Assembly: GCA_951394405.1 (NCBI GenBank)
Contig: OX596342.1
Coordinates: 1,054,001-1,118,000 of the forward strand
Direction: 5' to 3'
Origin: Coprinellus micaceus
Lineage: Eukaryota > Basidiomycota > Agaricomycetes > Agaricales > Psathyrellaceae
Length of the DNA: 64,000 nucleotides
Shown: in pieces, positions 26,490 through 38,703 of the stretch
Numbering within the stretch: position 1 is the first letter of the stretch
Layout: each line of letters begins with the position of its first letter
Notes under the pieces: model-generated
What the model was told of the DNA's origin: nothing
What the model saw: only the letters and a program-made list of their open reading frames with translations
Database searches by the model: none
Program-made: the position numbers and the translations under genes

Positions 26490-28223
26490 ATGACCATCCT
26501 CCCAAGACCTGAAATTCCTACCACTGAACCTGGCATTCAACCTGGCCCTCCCGAGAACAAGAAGGAGGAGTCGAAGGTCGACAAACCCCTGTGAGTGTTC
26601 TATCATATCCCAGAGTCGAGAGGCGTACTCACCCTGCACCGCAGCGACATTCTCTTCCTGCAAGACGCGACCGGGAGCCAGGGCCCCTACATCACCTCTG
26701 CGCGCACTGCGATCCAGGAGATCTGTACTAAGATCTCCTCATCGGCGTCTCTTTCCAAGGGCGCTCTGCGATTTGGGCTTATCGCCTTCCGCGACCACCC
26801 TCCTCAGGACAACACTTTTGTCACCAAGAACTTCGGGTTCACCGATGATGTGGCCGTTATGAAGAAGAACCTGGATAGCTTAACAGCAACTGGAGGAGGT
26901 GATGGGCCCGAAGCCAGTACGGCTGCGCTGGCCGAAGCGCTCAATACTGAGTGGAAGGACGATGCAGTTAAGATCGTTGTGCTGATCACCGACGCACCGC
27001 CCCATGGAATTGGGGAGGGCGGAGATGGGTTTAGGGACGGATCCCCTGACCGTACGTGGGCCACGCTTCATGACATCCAGCATCCTTTAACAGTCGTTGG
27101 ATACAGAAAACGACCCCCTGGAGATCGCTCGTCAAATGGCTCAGCGGGGCATCACCCTCTACGTGATCGCCTGCGAGCCTGCTCTCAGCCGCTACCTCGT
27201 TCGTCGCCCTTTTCTCCTATCCCTCTTTCCCTGCTGACCAATCACCCCCTCCCAACAGCATGCAGTTGACTTCTATCGTGCCCTTTGCCAAATCACTTCT
27301 GGTCGGATGGTACCCCTCTTGAACGCCTCTCAACTTGGCGACTACATTGTCGGATCTGCAGTCGAAACGATGGAAACTGAAGCCCTCATCGGCGAGTTCC
27401 AGCAAGTCATCCTCGATGATGTCTATGGGCAAGGCAAACCGATCGAAGAAGTCATGCAGAGCGTCCAACAGCAAATGGAACAGCGGAACGTTCAGATCAA
27501 TACCCTGAATGTGGAGGATATCTACGCTCCGAGCGTAGAAGCCGACTTTAACACGAACGTGTGGGCTTCAGCCGGTAGCGTGAAGAGTGCGAGAGCGAAG
27601 ACGCAGATGGTGGGTGCCGATATGTCCCCTCAGTTAAATGCAATGCTCACCGATGTCTTCGCTATCCGTAGCAACAACAACCCAGGCTGAAATCAAGTTT
27701 TGCGGCACCTTCTGCACCCACAGGTCCTTGGGGCTTGGGTTTTGGCGCAATGGAAACAGGCGCGGCCCCTGGTGGTGGTGCTTCAATGTTTTCATTGGGC
27801 ATCAAAAAACGTGCAACACCTTCGCCTGCCTTCCGAGCTGGGGCTCCTCCTCCTCCCGGCATGTGCGCCCCCGGCGCTCCCCCACCTCCATCTGGTATGT
27901 CTCTCGAACATGATTCATGGCTTCCGTTCGACGAACTAACCTCGCCCTTAGCATCTATGGCCCCAACCAGCGTATTCGGGTCTGCGGCTTACGCCAGTGC
28001 ACCACCACCGATGATGCCGCAACAACAGCATGTCCAGATGCAGCAACAGCAGGTTGATCAAAGCCAGACCAAACGGGTGGTCATGCAGAGCTTGATGAGG
28101 AACGCGGTTGTAGGTCCAGGGGGTGTCTTGACCCCAACTGGAGAATATGCAGGGAGGGCGACGGTTCTGGTACAGCAGAGCGCTCCAGCTGCGCCCGGGG
28201 CCTCCGGCAGTGATGCGGCCTAG
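26490..28223 (+). CDS. von Willebrand A domain protein
   Basis: Intracellular vWA-domain protein, similar in its vWA part to the VwkA/alpha-kinase-associated group. Exons 26490-26590, 26645-27051, 27107-27198 and one starting at 27259 join in phase. The N-terminus is Pro/Glu/Lys-rich. The vWA core reads [12 protein letters not shown] (MIDAS, with Thr in place of the first Ser), [27 protein letters not shown] (the second metal-binding loop), [13 protein letters not shown] and [15 protein letters not shown]. The C-terminal half (27.7-28.2 kb) is Ala/Pro/Gly/Gln-rich ([17 protein letters not shown]) and ends [14 protein letters not shown]. The frame changes between about 27600 and 27720; an intron is likely but its borders are ambiguous, so the protein might instead stop at 27690. 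No alpha-kinase domain is visible. Confidence 0.75.
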
Positions 28224-28629
28224 GTATCTGCCAATGGCTGCAGGGCTTGGACCACCCATTGTTCTGGACTGTGGTTCGTGTACCATAGCTTTATGTGTTG
28301 TACTACCTGATCTGTATTATATGTACATTGGAAACCTCATTCGGAGGCGAACACTTCGCTGGTCTCACTGCCCGCTCGGTCATCTGAAGAACGACGCGAC
28401 AACCAGCGCTCGGTGGCCACAGTCAACGCTCACCCGACATCCTGGAATCATAACTGGGAGCGCTTCGCCCCTTTTCCCGTCTAGCTGCGCCCTTTAATGA
28501 TACATGAATTTCAATGCTCCTGGATACATACTTTCAAAATATCCTGAGCTCTGAATGGAAACCGTCTTCTAGCCCTTCCAAAAGTTATCGTACGAAGCGC
28601 TGGCGTTCACACCCTAATAACGACCATCA
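28224..28629. other. Convergent intergenic region
   Basis: 3' flanks of the vWA and dioxygenase genes; nothing further recognised. Confidence 0.5.
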
Positions 28630-29894
28630 TCAGCGAAAGAGCGCAAACTGAAGAAAAATGGCATTGACCATGGTGATATACCCGACCAGACCCTGGCTGA
28701 TCACCCCGCCCAAGAAGTGCAACTTGAACACAGGGTTATACTTTCCCTCTGGGCCGTGGCTATCCTCGAAGATGTTGAGCGAATCACGCCAATTTCGCGT
28801 GCGGCCTCGGATGTCGCGGATGGGGTTCTCGGTGTAAGGATGCATCTGGGAGGATAGGAAGGTGAGCGAAGGCCTCCCGTATAACAGTCCGATGCCTGAC
28901 CTTGTCGACGACCGTGTTAATATCGTCGTCAAAGAAGAATTGCCCAGTGTGGCTCAGCTTTCCAGCTTTGAAGGTGCGGTTAGGAAGGACGCTCCATTCA
29001 GGGAAGACTTTTGTGTGGATGTGCGTCGCACGGCCGGTGTAGTAGCCAGGGAAGATGGCTAAAAGCTAGTTCAAAACCTGTTCGCCCCCGTGCTGGAATA
29101 CTCACTGGTAAACTGTGCGACGCCATTCTTGTCTGTAGGCCACGCACCCCGAAGCCAGGTCTCCTCAAATACTGTGCGAGGGAACGCACTGAGAAGGCCG
29201 GAACGCTTACCACCGACCTGAGGTCGCTCAGTTTCCAAATGTGGGTGAGGGAGTGGATGTCCAGCATAGTGTCCCGTGGCGTTTGCTTGCCAGATGTCGA
29301 CGAGGACGTTTGGTAGGGGTTTACAAGTCTCGACGTCAATCACGCCGATATCCAGCATCTAGGCCTTTCCTTAGAACAAGCGACCCGGGAGATAAGCCGA
29401 TCGGCGTACCAGCAACAACCCATCCTGGAGTTCAGCGATGTTTTGCCGAATGAGATGGCCCTCTGTGTGGTAATACGGCCCCTCAGTAACCTCTGGTGCG
29501 AGCACACACGTATTGTTTTGGATGTGGGTCTCAGAGATGGGCGTGCAACCCATTATCGTCTGGTCTTTGTCGGATTCAGAGCTCTCGATCTCCTTCCGTA
29601 GGTCCTCGTACGTCCCCGAGTCGAAGAGTTGCTGATAGCCTGGTACCCCGCCGAGGACCTTCTGAGCCCATGCTTGTTTCCGCTGGGCGGTGAACGACTC
29701 GACTGCTGGAGTGCACTGGAGTAGGAGGACCGTTACGATATGGTCCGAGAAGCAAAAGGAAGGCGTACGTGGTATGCTGCAGCCTGCAGGGCCCTCTGCA
29801 CTTCGATCTCCTTCTCAGTCTTGGGTTCTTTGTGTGCCGAAACGCTGAGCCCCAGGGTCAACAGCACGATAACCGATTCGAATGGCAGCAGCAT
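28630..29894 (-). CDS. Secreted intradiol ring-cleavage dioxygenase
   Basis: Non-haem Fe(III) dioxygenase that opens catechol-type rings between the hydroxyls. The start at 29894 gives a signal peptide (MLLPFESVIVLLTLGLSVSA) followed by an acidic/Lys segment. Further exons read CTPISETHIQNNTCVLAPE, VTEGPYYHTEGHLIRQNI, DVETCKPLPNVLVDIWQANA, WLRGAWPTDKNGVAQFTS, FPGYYTGRATHIHTKVF and LSHTGQFFFDDDINTVVDK, ending TMVNAIFLQFALFR. The iron ligands expected for the family (Tyr in GPYYH, Tyr in PGYYTGR, and His-x-His in THIHT) are present. The protein is of the single-domain extracellular type found in wood-decay fungi and is divergent from the lactonase gene at 30115. Confidence 0.9.
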
Positions 29895-30114
29895 CCTCGT
29901 GGTGGTCAATGGGAAGAGGGTAATCGGGGTCGATTTCGCATCCTGATATATGCTCAACGCTACTGGTTCACATGGACAGGGAAGAATGCAAGCCTCCTGG
30001 CCATTACAAGTCCCGTCCGGGGTCTGGGGTCGCTTGATGCGGATCAACATATTACGCGGAGCGTCATAGGCGCAGGACAGGGGCTGGAGCGGAACTCTCC
30101 TCTTGACCATCACC
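29895..30114. promoter_or_regulatory. Bidirectional promoter, dioxygenase / muconate cyclase
   Basis: 220 nt between divergent start codons of two genes in aromatic-ring degradation, which suggests co-regulation. No defined operator motif identified. Confidence 0.5.
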
Positions 30115-31703
30115 ATGGATCTCAACGCTGGCCTTCTCCCGGCACATATGGGTGCGACGGCCGCGGACACACCTCTCTACGTTCTTTCCGGCTCATTCCG
30201 TTCACTATCTTTGGCATTGCTCGCTTTCTACCCGACTAACAGGACTCTGAAGCACGTCAAGACGGTCAACGCGTTTGGTCCGCACCAGTACCTCGCTTTA
30301 AACCGACAGAAGGGAGTGGTGTATACAACGAGTTGGACTTCGCCTCCAATCCTCTCAAGCTGGACTTTGAGGCCGGACGACGATGGGAGTGTGACGGGTG
30401 TCGAGCACTTGAATACTGTGCAGATCAGTCAGTGCTAAGATGCGATGGTGCGGTACAGGAGGAGCCCTGACGACGGCGAGCACAGCTGCAACGTCATCGT
30501 ACATTGACGTTCCCCCGCCTTTCGACTTCGTTTACTCCGCAGGAGGACCTACGGGGGAGGTTCATAGGCTCGAGAAGGATGGATCTATCGGGGAGAAGGT
30601 TCAGGAATTCCTCTTCGTGTCACCTGAAGAGCTGGAGAAGGCGGATAAGTCGAGGGTTGCATTGGTACGACCTTGAGTGTTCGTCCCACTTTGGCTCCAG
30701 TCCCTGACAGTATACAGCGCTATGGGTCGCATGGCATAGAATTCTCATCCACTGGATACGCTTTCATACCCGTTCTAGGAACGAGCACCATTGAAATGTA
30801 CCGTCGAGACCAAGCATCTGGTCGCTTGGAGCACATCTTTTCGAGTCCGTCACCCAGAGGACCTACCTCTCATGACGGCCCTCGACACGTCAAAGTGCAT
30901 CCAAACGGGAAGATCCTATACTGCGTCACAGAGCACAGTACGTCGTTCGGCACGGCGCAGTCATCCAAATCTTGGTTACTTATCGCAACGCAGACAACTT
31001 CTTAGATATCTATCGGATAGAAGACGATGCTCTTGTACATCTCTCGACACACTCCCTCCTCCCACCACACCTCCGCGCCAGCGGTGACATAGGTCCAACC
31101 GACGATCCACACCTTCGATCAGAGTATCGTTGCGGAACCTTGATGCTCACACCCTCGACGGATACTTCCCCAGCACCTACCGCACTCTTCACAACCACCC
31201 GTGGGGCTACTTCAGCACAGAGAGGCTGGGTAAGCGTATTCAGGCTCGGGGACGACGGCCTGGTCGTTCCGATGCAACCCCCAACAATCGCTACTCAAGA
31301 GACATCGGCGGACCAGGCAGATGGTAGTCAATCACCGTTAAGAACCAGAGACGATACTTTAAGGTTCGAGACGCCAACTTCATCCGGAAAGGCGAACGCG
31401 TTGGATATTCGAGCCAAGTCCAGTCACCTCGGGGATCCCGCAGAGAGCCCAGGGTTCTGGATTCTGCTCACGGACGACGACCGTAAGGCAGACATGAAAG
31501 GCGCCGTGCGTGTGCTGGAGTGGAATGGGTGGGGAGCTCCTGGACAACGCACTGACGCAAAGCCTTGGGAAGTGAAGGTTGTGGCCGAGTGGCCTGACAA
31601 AGTCGGAAGAGGTGGGAGGGGAAGAATGATGGGAGAGATTGTTGAGGTTGAGAGTGCGGAACCGGAGTTCACAGGCGCTAGTCATGCGATCTGGCTGGAT
31701 TGA
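30115..31703 (+). CDS. Carboxy-cis,cis-muconate cyclase-like lactonase
   Basis: Seven-bladed beta-propeller lactonase of the fungal 3-carboxymuconate lactonizing enzyme type, which closes the ring-cleavage product to a muconolactone in the beta-ketoadipate pathway. Start MDLNAGLLPAHMGA; the first blade reads PLYVLSGSFRSLSLALLAF and FGPHQYLALNRQKGVVYTTS. Four exons joined at introns near 30434 (donor GTCAGT), 30667 (GTACGA) and 30941 (GTACGT), all in phase. Later blades carry RYGSHGIEFSSTGYAFIPVL, HDGPRHVKVHPNGKILYCVT, the EYRCGTLMLTP region and FWILLTDDD, ending GASHAIWLD. The conserved H-x-x-x-x-PxG pattern around RHVKVHPNGK is present. No signal peptide: a cytosolic partner for the secreted dioxygenase next door. 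Substrate specificity is inferred. Confidence 0.88.
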
Positions 31704-32581
31704 CGTCCAGGAGAAAGGTCACCGCCGGCTCACCTCAACGAGGTACGATAAGATACGCACATCGGGATCGAGATGGATATTGCTACTGAACCACTAATGT
31801 TAAGGTAATTGAATGGAGGTCTCGGACACGGGCGCCAATGCTCCCAGTGCTATCCCCTTTGCTACCGCACAAACACAAAGAAAAGTCACCTGAACTTCAG
31901 TGGCTGAACCCCTGCAATTCGGTGTGTTTTTACGCATTCATTTTAAGGATTAGTCCAGGAACAAGTTGAGCCTGGCCGAACCTTCGTGCACACAATGTGT
32001 AAGCGCCGTTCCTTGGCCGCGCTTCGTTCCTGCCTAGGCTATCCTCGTCGCCGGACTAGTAGACATTCTGGCTCACTTCGAAAGGATCGCGGTAACCAAG
32101 CCTACGCTCACGTTTTCCAGGCTCACGGCCTACGGATCGCTCGCCCAAGCTCCCCGAGACTTACGGCACTGTAGGCGTCGATGTGGGCATATCTGTGACC
32201 ACGGGTTCATCCCTTTTCGTGCGACGCACGGTCTCTCCTCTCTTTAAGGATCACTCCCTTGTCTAACACACTCTCGCAATGGTTCCCTCAGCTGAAAGAA
32301 CGTAACTCTCGGACGTTGTTGAAGTGCAGACACCACTATCTTCCACATTCCACATCTGCCAACAGGCCAGGCCTATGGGTCGGCTGTGGGTCGGCTAAAT
32401 GCATGGATGGAGTTGTTTATGGGGCAGATGGTTTAAAAGAGGCTATCGGAGTAGCCGTTTTGTTGTCGACCCAGCCTGTTCATCTCCCCCGTACAGCTGC
32501 GTCTTCGTTGACGACCTTCCGCCCTATCCTCCTTACGACTTTCACGCTATCGAACTCCAACGATTATATACCTGAGCGAAG
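31704..32581. other. Intergenic region
   Basis: About 880 nt. Short open frames lack splice continuity and family resemblance; nothing supported beyond the promoter of the next gene (tatata at 32565-32570 is too close to the ATG to be an ordinary TATA box). Confidence 0.45.
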
Positions 32582-33687
32582 ATGGATACTACTCCAGACA
32601 TTGAAGTTTTGAAGAAGGCCATGCTCGGGACTCAAGTTCACCTGCTTGTTTCGATCTGGTTTGAGGTAAGTGCCCACAGGTTTGCCAGCATTATCTCGTC
32701 TAACGGTGATATCGCCGATCCTCCTCTCAGGTCCTCATCTATGGCATCGCTGTGCCCTTCTTCATGGCGATGGCATACATCCTCGCCACGAAGAGGACCC
32801 AGAACAGGATTCCTTCACTCGCGTTCGGTCTGGCGAACATAGGCATATTCATCCTTGGCACTCTCCACGTCGGTATGTGGTCGCCGCATCCCTGGATTCA
32901 TGTTCGAAAGCTGAGCTCTGTCCGAAAGTATTCAACCTCCATCGCTTGGTCAACGGGTACGGGTACATGCGTGGGCCAGACGGAACCCCGTTATCCTACA
33001 TTCAGGATACTGTGCGGTTCGATAGCTGGGGAACCATCGTGATTGGCTCTATCCAACCCATATTCGTTGGGCTCTTGTTCATCTACCGCCTCTTCCTCAT
33101 CTGGGAAAACAACTATTTGGTTATCATTTTCCCAGGTCTCATCTGGCTCTGGAACGCAGGTGGGGAGGATTTGACTTAGGGATGAACTTTCCCCGCTGAC
33201 CAGCTTATCGCTATCAGGCTTCAACTCGATGCTCCTCTACTGGTTCAAGAACCAATTCACCACATACGACAAGATTCTGCCATGGCTCAACTCAAGTTAC
33301 CCCATGATGTTCGTCCAGAACTTCGTCGTTACCACCCTCATCGCCTTCAAGATGTGGCGAAACCACAAGGAGGAAATCGTGGCTGGCCTCAAGACGAGCT
33401 CGGGATTCACCCTCTTCAATAGGATCTTCTGGGACAGCGCGGCCCTCTACACATTGCACTCGCTCCTCCTCATTCCCCTGTACTTCGAGTCACAGAACGG
33501 ACAGTTCGTGCTGCAGGCTGGAATCCTCCCTGGGCTAATCATCTGCTCGACAATCATGGCTATTCGCGTGCACTTGGCAGGCGAGTCGACCACAGTTTTG
33601 GCGGATACCACTGATCAGGTGCCTATTTGGCTGAAAGACGAGAAGCACTCGCTGCATAGCACTGAGAAGGCCGAGTCTCAGGCTTAG
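32582..33687 (+). CDS. Seven-helix membrane protein, paralogue 2
   Basis: Polytopic membrane protein; function unknown. Four exons: 32582 to the donor after LVSIWFE; then VLIYGIAVPFFMAMAYILAT to TLHV; then FNLHRLVNGYGYMRGPDGTP to WLWNA; then GFNSMLLYWFKNQ to the TAG at 33687. Junctions are in phase. Hydrophobic spans include IAVPFFMAMAYILA, LAFGLANIGIFILGTL, TIVIGSIQPIFVGLLFIYRL, YLVIIFPGLIWLWNA, FVQNFVVTTLIAF, LYTLHSLLLIPLYF and GLIICSTIMAIRVHLA. It shares VQNxxxTTLIAxKxWR, an IxDSAALYTLH-like stretch and MAIRVHLA with the gene at 36.6-38 kb. The tail is charged and short. Confidence 0.8.
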
Positions 33688-34023
33688 GTATCTCACTTTC
33701 TTCGTTTGGCTACTCCTGCTCCCCTCCCTCCAGCGGGTTGGATGTAGTGTTCCTTCACTCCCCATCATGTAATAACGTGTAACGTCTTCCATGTACATAC
33801 TACGACACCATCAACCAAATGTCTATTTTCCACATTCGTGCTTCCGAGTCGGAATTCAGTAGGCTTGACTGACCTAAAGTATAAATATTCGTTCCGGTAG
33901 CTTGGATTTGATAGCAAGGGTATACGGACAGCACGGACGCCTTTATACGGCTCACAGGCAGCTCCACAACTTTCAATGTCGTTGCGAAGTCCGATCAATA
34001 ATGAGGATCACACGCACACAAAA
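33688..34023. other. Convergent intergenic region
   Basis: 3' flanks of the seven-helix and PI-PLC genes. AT-rich, no coding signal. Confidence 0.5.
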
Positions 34024-35844
34024 TCAAGCGCCCAGGATTGCCTCGACAAGTCCAGGGACGGCATCATAAAAGTCCAACACTTGCGAGAAGGGTCAGACTG
34101 GGTTTGTAGCATGTGCGGGCTGTAGCAGAAGCAACAGGGACTCACTGATAACACCAAACCTCTTCCCTTTACGCTGCTCAAAGTAGTGCAACAGCCGCTC
34201 ATTCATGCCGGTTGTATTGTCGTCTCCAAGAGCGTACAGCTGTGAACAGGAGGTGGTATTTAAGATTTAGCCGTGTTGAGTCGGCATGGTTAATTGAATT
34301 GTGGGGGCGCTCACCCTGGGATACATGTAAAAGCCTTCTGTGGGATCTTGCAAATACGCCGCACTCGCGAACGTAATAAAAAGCTGGTCCGCAGTTTGGG
34401 TATCGGAGCCCGCTGCTTTCTCGAGATGTGCCATTGTCGCATTGAATTTGGCGCTGACATAGGCATCGGCACTGGGAGTAGCGGAAGCCGGCAGGGTTAT
34501 CGCATATTGGTCCTGAAGAGCAAAAGGCGACATGAAAGGGCCGTCGTGTGAGAGCCATGCGGCATCCTTACCTCTATGAATGCAGTGGCCCCGGTGGCCG
34601 AATTGTAGACAAGATGGATATCGTCTCCGTTGTCAGTCCATCGATCTGCGCCTAGGTCGAGACCATGAAGTTGGCGGGTCTCAGGAGAGGGGTTGAGTAG
34701 ACGGTACGAGAACCTCTGGAGGAGGATAATCTTGCCCCTGGATTCGCCCAGAGTGCCCAGCTACCGGCCGCATGTAACGTAAGTCTGTGGGCGCCGTTTC
34801 GAAGACCAGGCAATGGGCATGTACTCACTTCTCCACGTTTCTGGATCCAAAATCTCCTCTTCATTTTATTCACGAGGGTATCCTCATTCATGGGCCTGCT
34901 AAAGATATCAAGGATCATCTTTTGGATCCGTTCATCCTCTACGGTCCCCGTGTTACCTTCATGGTTGAACGACAGAAGGATTGTTTCAGTAGGATGCCGT
35001 TCCAGCCAAGCGTAGTATCCATATAGAACGTCGATGAGAGTCGTTGTGGGCGCCAATAGAGCGCGAGCTTTTGGGATAGGGTCAGTAAAGTTATCAAAGG
35101 GCCGCACCGATAGGGACGCCTACAGTGATAAAAGCCAATGGTGTCGTTGCCAGGGTTGTAGGCGTAGCGCAGATCAAACACTCGAATTCCGTCATTAAGC
35201 ATTTGGAATATCGAGCTCTGCTGACAACGGTAGAATTGAGCTGGTGGGATCCTGTCCCGTAAATTTAAATATGGACGGGATCCGAAGAGAAGGATCGAAA
35301 CGAACTCTCCGGTGTATCGCAGAAGTTCCTTCTGCCTCGCGTCCGTGTAGTTCCCTGTAAGCTGTGTCAGCATCTAACCGCAGCCTGAGCGTATTTCTTA
35401 CAGGTAGCAGTGTCGTGAGTCCCCGGCAAGTTCAAATGAACAAGTTTGGTGCTGTCGGGTATCTTGGCCATCCAGTTGCATGTAGGCGCGCCTCGATGAC
35501 AGTTTGCGTCATTGCCTAACGCACGAGTTCGCCGGCCCGTCAGCTCGAATTCAAGGACGCCGGGAAGCGGGAAGTTGGCGCCTACCTAAAATTGGGGTAC
35601 CTCTCATGAGGATCTCTTCGAACGCCGCATCGGCCAAGAGGCTAGAGGATGAGCCTCTTCCTTCTGGGCCTGCCTTGAGGTTGCCAGTGGTTATACCGCT
35701 TGCCCTCAACATGCCGGTGGTGGTGAAGGAAGAATCAACAGCAAGCCTCAGAGTGAGCAGTAGCGTGATCAGTATCGTAATCATGAAACAAGCCGTTCTC
35801 CATTTTCGAAGACGCGAGCCTTTGGAGGACAGTTCCCCCTCCAT
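34024..35844 (-). CDS. PI-PLC X-domain protein with N-terminal membrane anchor
   Basis: Phosphatidylinositol-specific phospholipase C X-domain (TIM-barrel) protein of the small, bacterial-like type. The start at 35844 (MEGELSSKGSRLRKWRT) is followed by one hydrophobic helix (ACFMITILITLLLTLRLAV), suggesting a type II membrane protein or uncleaved anchor. The X domain begins CNWMAKIPDSTKLVHLNLPG then THDTAT (first catalytic His in GTHD), continues IFQMLNDGIRVFDLRYAYN and FYHCR (second catalytic His), then DVLYGYYAWLERHPTETILL, SFNHEGN and KIILLQRFSYRL. The C-terminal half carries DDIHLVYNSATGATAFIEDQ and ends LDFYDAVPGLVEAILGA at 34024. Introns are short; the one interrupting HDTATW (GTAAGA donor) is clear. 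Confidence 0.85.
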
Positions 35845-36563
35845 TACCGAACCCTGAGATGACACCCAAGCAATTGCCCGCTTGACAGCGGTTCCTTGGA
35901 TTCCTTGAGTGCGGTCGGGGAGAATACAGCAGAGCTGAGAGAGATGGGCGGTGCAAGTGCAAGGGAACGGGCAGTGATTGAAATCATCGAATATGTTTGG
36001 GAAGAACGTTGGACTGCATTCAAGCGCCGAACTCGACCTGGCCTTCTGCCGCGCCGGCTGTGTGCAGGGCGGGCTCACGTGATGGCGCTCATTTCCTTTC
36101 CGGGAGGTTCGAACTTCGAATTTGCAATCGGGGCCGTGTGGCTTCACACCGTCCAAATACCGTCTTCTGGAATCTGTGCAGACGAACCAAAAGGCTTCCA
36201 CCCTGGTTACACATCTCTCGGTATCCCATTACTCACCACCACCGCGCAATGGCACAACTGCACACAATCCCGGACGGTCGACCCCATTTGTATTTGAGTT
36301 GAATTCGGGATCAAGTCACTTCTCCAATGTGCTGGTTCTGTCACTGACAGGTGCAATTTCCCCCGCAATATCAAAAACGGGGAACACGGGCGTTATAACC
36401 AGCCTTCCTCTCGGGAGGGAAATGCCAAACTTTCCCCTCTGTTCGTCACCACTGCGTCTCGCCTCAGAAAAGGCGGGGCCATTGTCTTCGCCAGGCCTGG
36501 ATCCAACGCTTTGATACTTTAAGCGACTGGAGGCACTGGAGGAGCTGCGGATCTCAGTTCGAG
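35845..36563. other. Divergent intergenic region
   Basis: 719 nt between the divergent PI-PLC and seven-helix genes. The minus-strand open frame extends past the PI-PLC ATG but lacks any domain, so the upstream part is treated as 5' flank. Confidence 0.45.
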
Positions 36564-37989
36564 ATGGCGTACACTTCTAACCCTCGATTAGACCAGGTGT
36601 ACTTATTGGCGGCGATTTGGGCAGAGGTGCGATCACCCGTTTTGCACCCGACTCACCACTCATTCCTACCTTTAGACGCTTTTATATGGTGTGTTCGTCG
36701 CTTAATCCAACCCTCGAGCGAGTGACTCATGGAGTCCAGGCTTCTATGTCTGCCTGTTCACCCTGGGGATGTTTATCCTCACCAAACCTCCCCCCGCCAA
36801 CTCACCTCGGGAGCGCCCACCAAGAGCCTCCAGGGTGAGCCATCGTTTTTCCATGGCTTGAACAGTAACTCACTCCTTGGACTGCCCTCACCAGGTTTTC
36901 TTTGGCGCGCTCTGGCTGATGTTCTTGACCGCAACATTCCACATCAGTCAGTCTACCTTGTTGTGTGACACTCTTGCCGAGCTCACAGTGCTTCCAGTTG
37001 TCCAAATGTACAGACTAATCCGGGCATACGGTTTTATCCTATCGGAGGATGCTACTCCCATTGGCTACTTCCACAAATCGCCTCTCGGATGGGACGGTAT
37101 TAGCAATCCAATTCTCATGGGCTTCCAAATATGGGTCGGCGACGCCTTGGCCGTGAGTTTAGCTATTACTTTTACGTCGAGCATCGAACCAACACCTACC
37201 CCCTTCTACAGATATATCGATGCTACATCATTTGGGGACGCAACTTCTGGGTTATTGTCGTTCCCCTTCTTCTCGCCGTTGCGGCCGTGGGTACGAGCAT
37301 TTGTTCATCGGACGGATCTGCCCCTCATGCTACGGTTCCTCAGGTGTCAACCTCACCCTATACTCTTGGTTCCCCAAGCCCTGGACACCTTACGAGAATT
37401 TGATAGGAGTCATCAACGCAGGATATCCGTTGGCCTTCGCTCAGAATGTTTTGACCACCAGCCTCATCGCGTGGAAAATCTGGAGACAGCACCGCGCATC
37501 CCAGCAGTCAGGCTTGAAGGCTGCAAACGGTATTAGCTTGATTCAAGTCATCAGAATCATTGTTGAGAGTGCCGTGGTCTACACTCTGCAAGTCCTCATC
37601 CTCAACATCCTCTATTTTGTTGGGCATCCTCTCCAGTTTGTCTTTCAGTCGATCACCGTTCCCGCTGCCGGTAAGTAACTGCCGATTTCCCCCTCATGGG
37701 CACCACTCACTTTACCATAGGCATTGTCTTTGTACTTATTGCTATCCGTGTCCATGTCGCCAAGAGCGAATCTCGGAACAACACAGTAGCCTCGTCGCTC
37801 ATTCCTCCCTGGCTCTCCGACCAAGACCCTGTGTTCGTTTCAAATCCATCATACGGCCAGACGGACTCTTCGGCTTCCAGCGACAATCGACCGTTTCAAT
37901 TCCTCGCTCAACGGAAGGCGACAAATGGTCTTTTCCCCCGCCCAGAAACCGGTCAGGGTGAATCGGAGCCCAAGACCGCCGCAGCATGA
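36564..37989 (+). CDS. Seven-helix membrane protein, paralogue 3
   Basis: Paralogue of the gene at 32.6 kb. Exon 1 is 36564-36626 (MAYTSNPRLDQVYLLAAIWA plus E), then a 13-nt microexon 36676-36688 (TLLYG with the next base), then an exon from 36740 reading FYVCLFTLGMFILTKPPP. Later exons: VFFGALWLMFLTATFHI, VQMYRLIRAYGFILSEDATP, IYRCYIIWGRNFWVIVVPLL, GVNLTLYSWFPKPW, FAQNVLTTSLIAWKIWR, SAVVYTLQVLILNILYFVG and GIVFVLIAIRVHVAKS. All introns are GT-AG and phases agree. The C-terminal tail is Ser/Pro-rich and ends at 37989. Function unknown. Confidence 0.78.
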
Positions 37990-38703
37990 AAAAATTCCCG
38001 TCTCAGATTTGCCGTGCCTCCTCTTCCACACGCGCAACCCTCATACGTCCACCCTCCCTCACCGCTCCCATTGGAATGGCCCAAGTCCTAGATCCAGTAG
38101 AGCTCAGCGACGGCTTCACCTGACACACAGTCGGCACCGCTCTGGAATGGGACCTTGGCAGTCGTAGCCGAAGGATCCAACTGCTCAACACCCAGGCCCG
38201 AGTCTTATTCTCCTGCCCTCCTGCGCTACGAGTGGTACGTTAAAGTAGATAAGCATTGTCCTCTGACCGGACAGTGCTTTCGATCGTCATTTGCTTTCTG
38301 TCGCTACGTGTCATGCAATCATTTGGTAGCCTTTGTACAGATACTATTCTTCCACTACCGTGTCTAGTTGGTGGGTAGTAAATTCATAACCCCATTCTTT
38401 GTCACCAACTCTGATAAAAGCGCTCATAACCGCACCCGCATCAATATTGTGGGCGCTTGTTCGAGTTGAGACTCCGATATATTTGGTTGATGCGTTTCTT
38501 CGGCAGGCGCCTGAGAGTTTAACTGTTCTATCGCACGTTCCCCATCTCTGACTCGCACGTTCGCCTCAGTCGACAACTTCTTCAAGTTCAAATGTTCGCA
38601 AGTGGCTATAGAAGCGCCAAGCTGGCCGTGGTCACTAGATACGAGCCCATTGCTTAAATTCGAAGCATTCCCTCCTTGTGCACGATACCGCAGGACTCCA
38701 ACG
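37990..38703. other. Intergenic region
   Basis: About 710 nt with no supportable gene. Confidence 0.45.
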
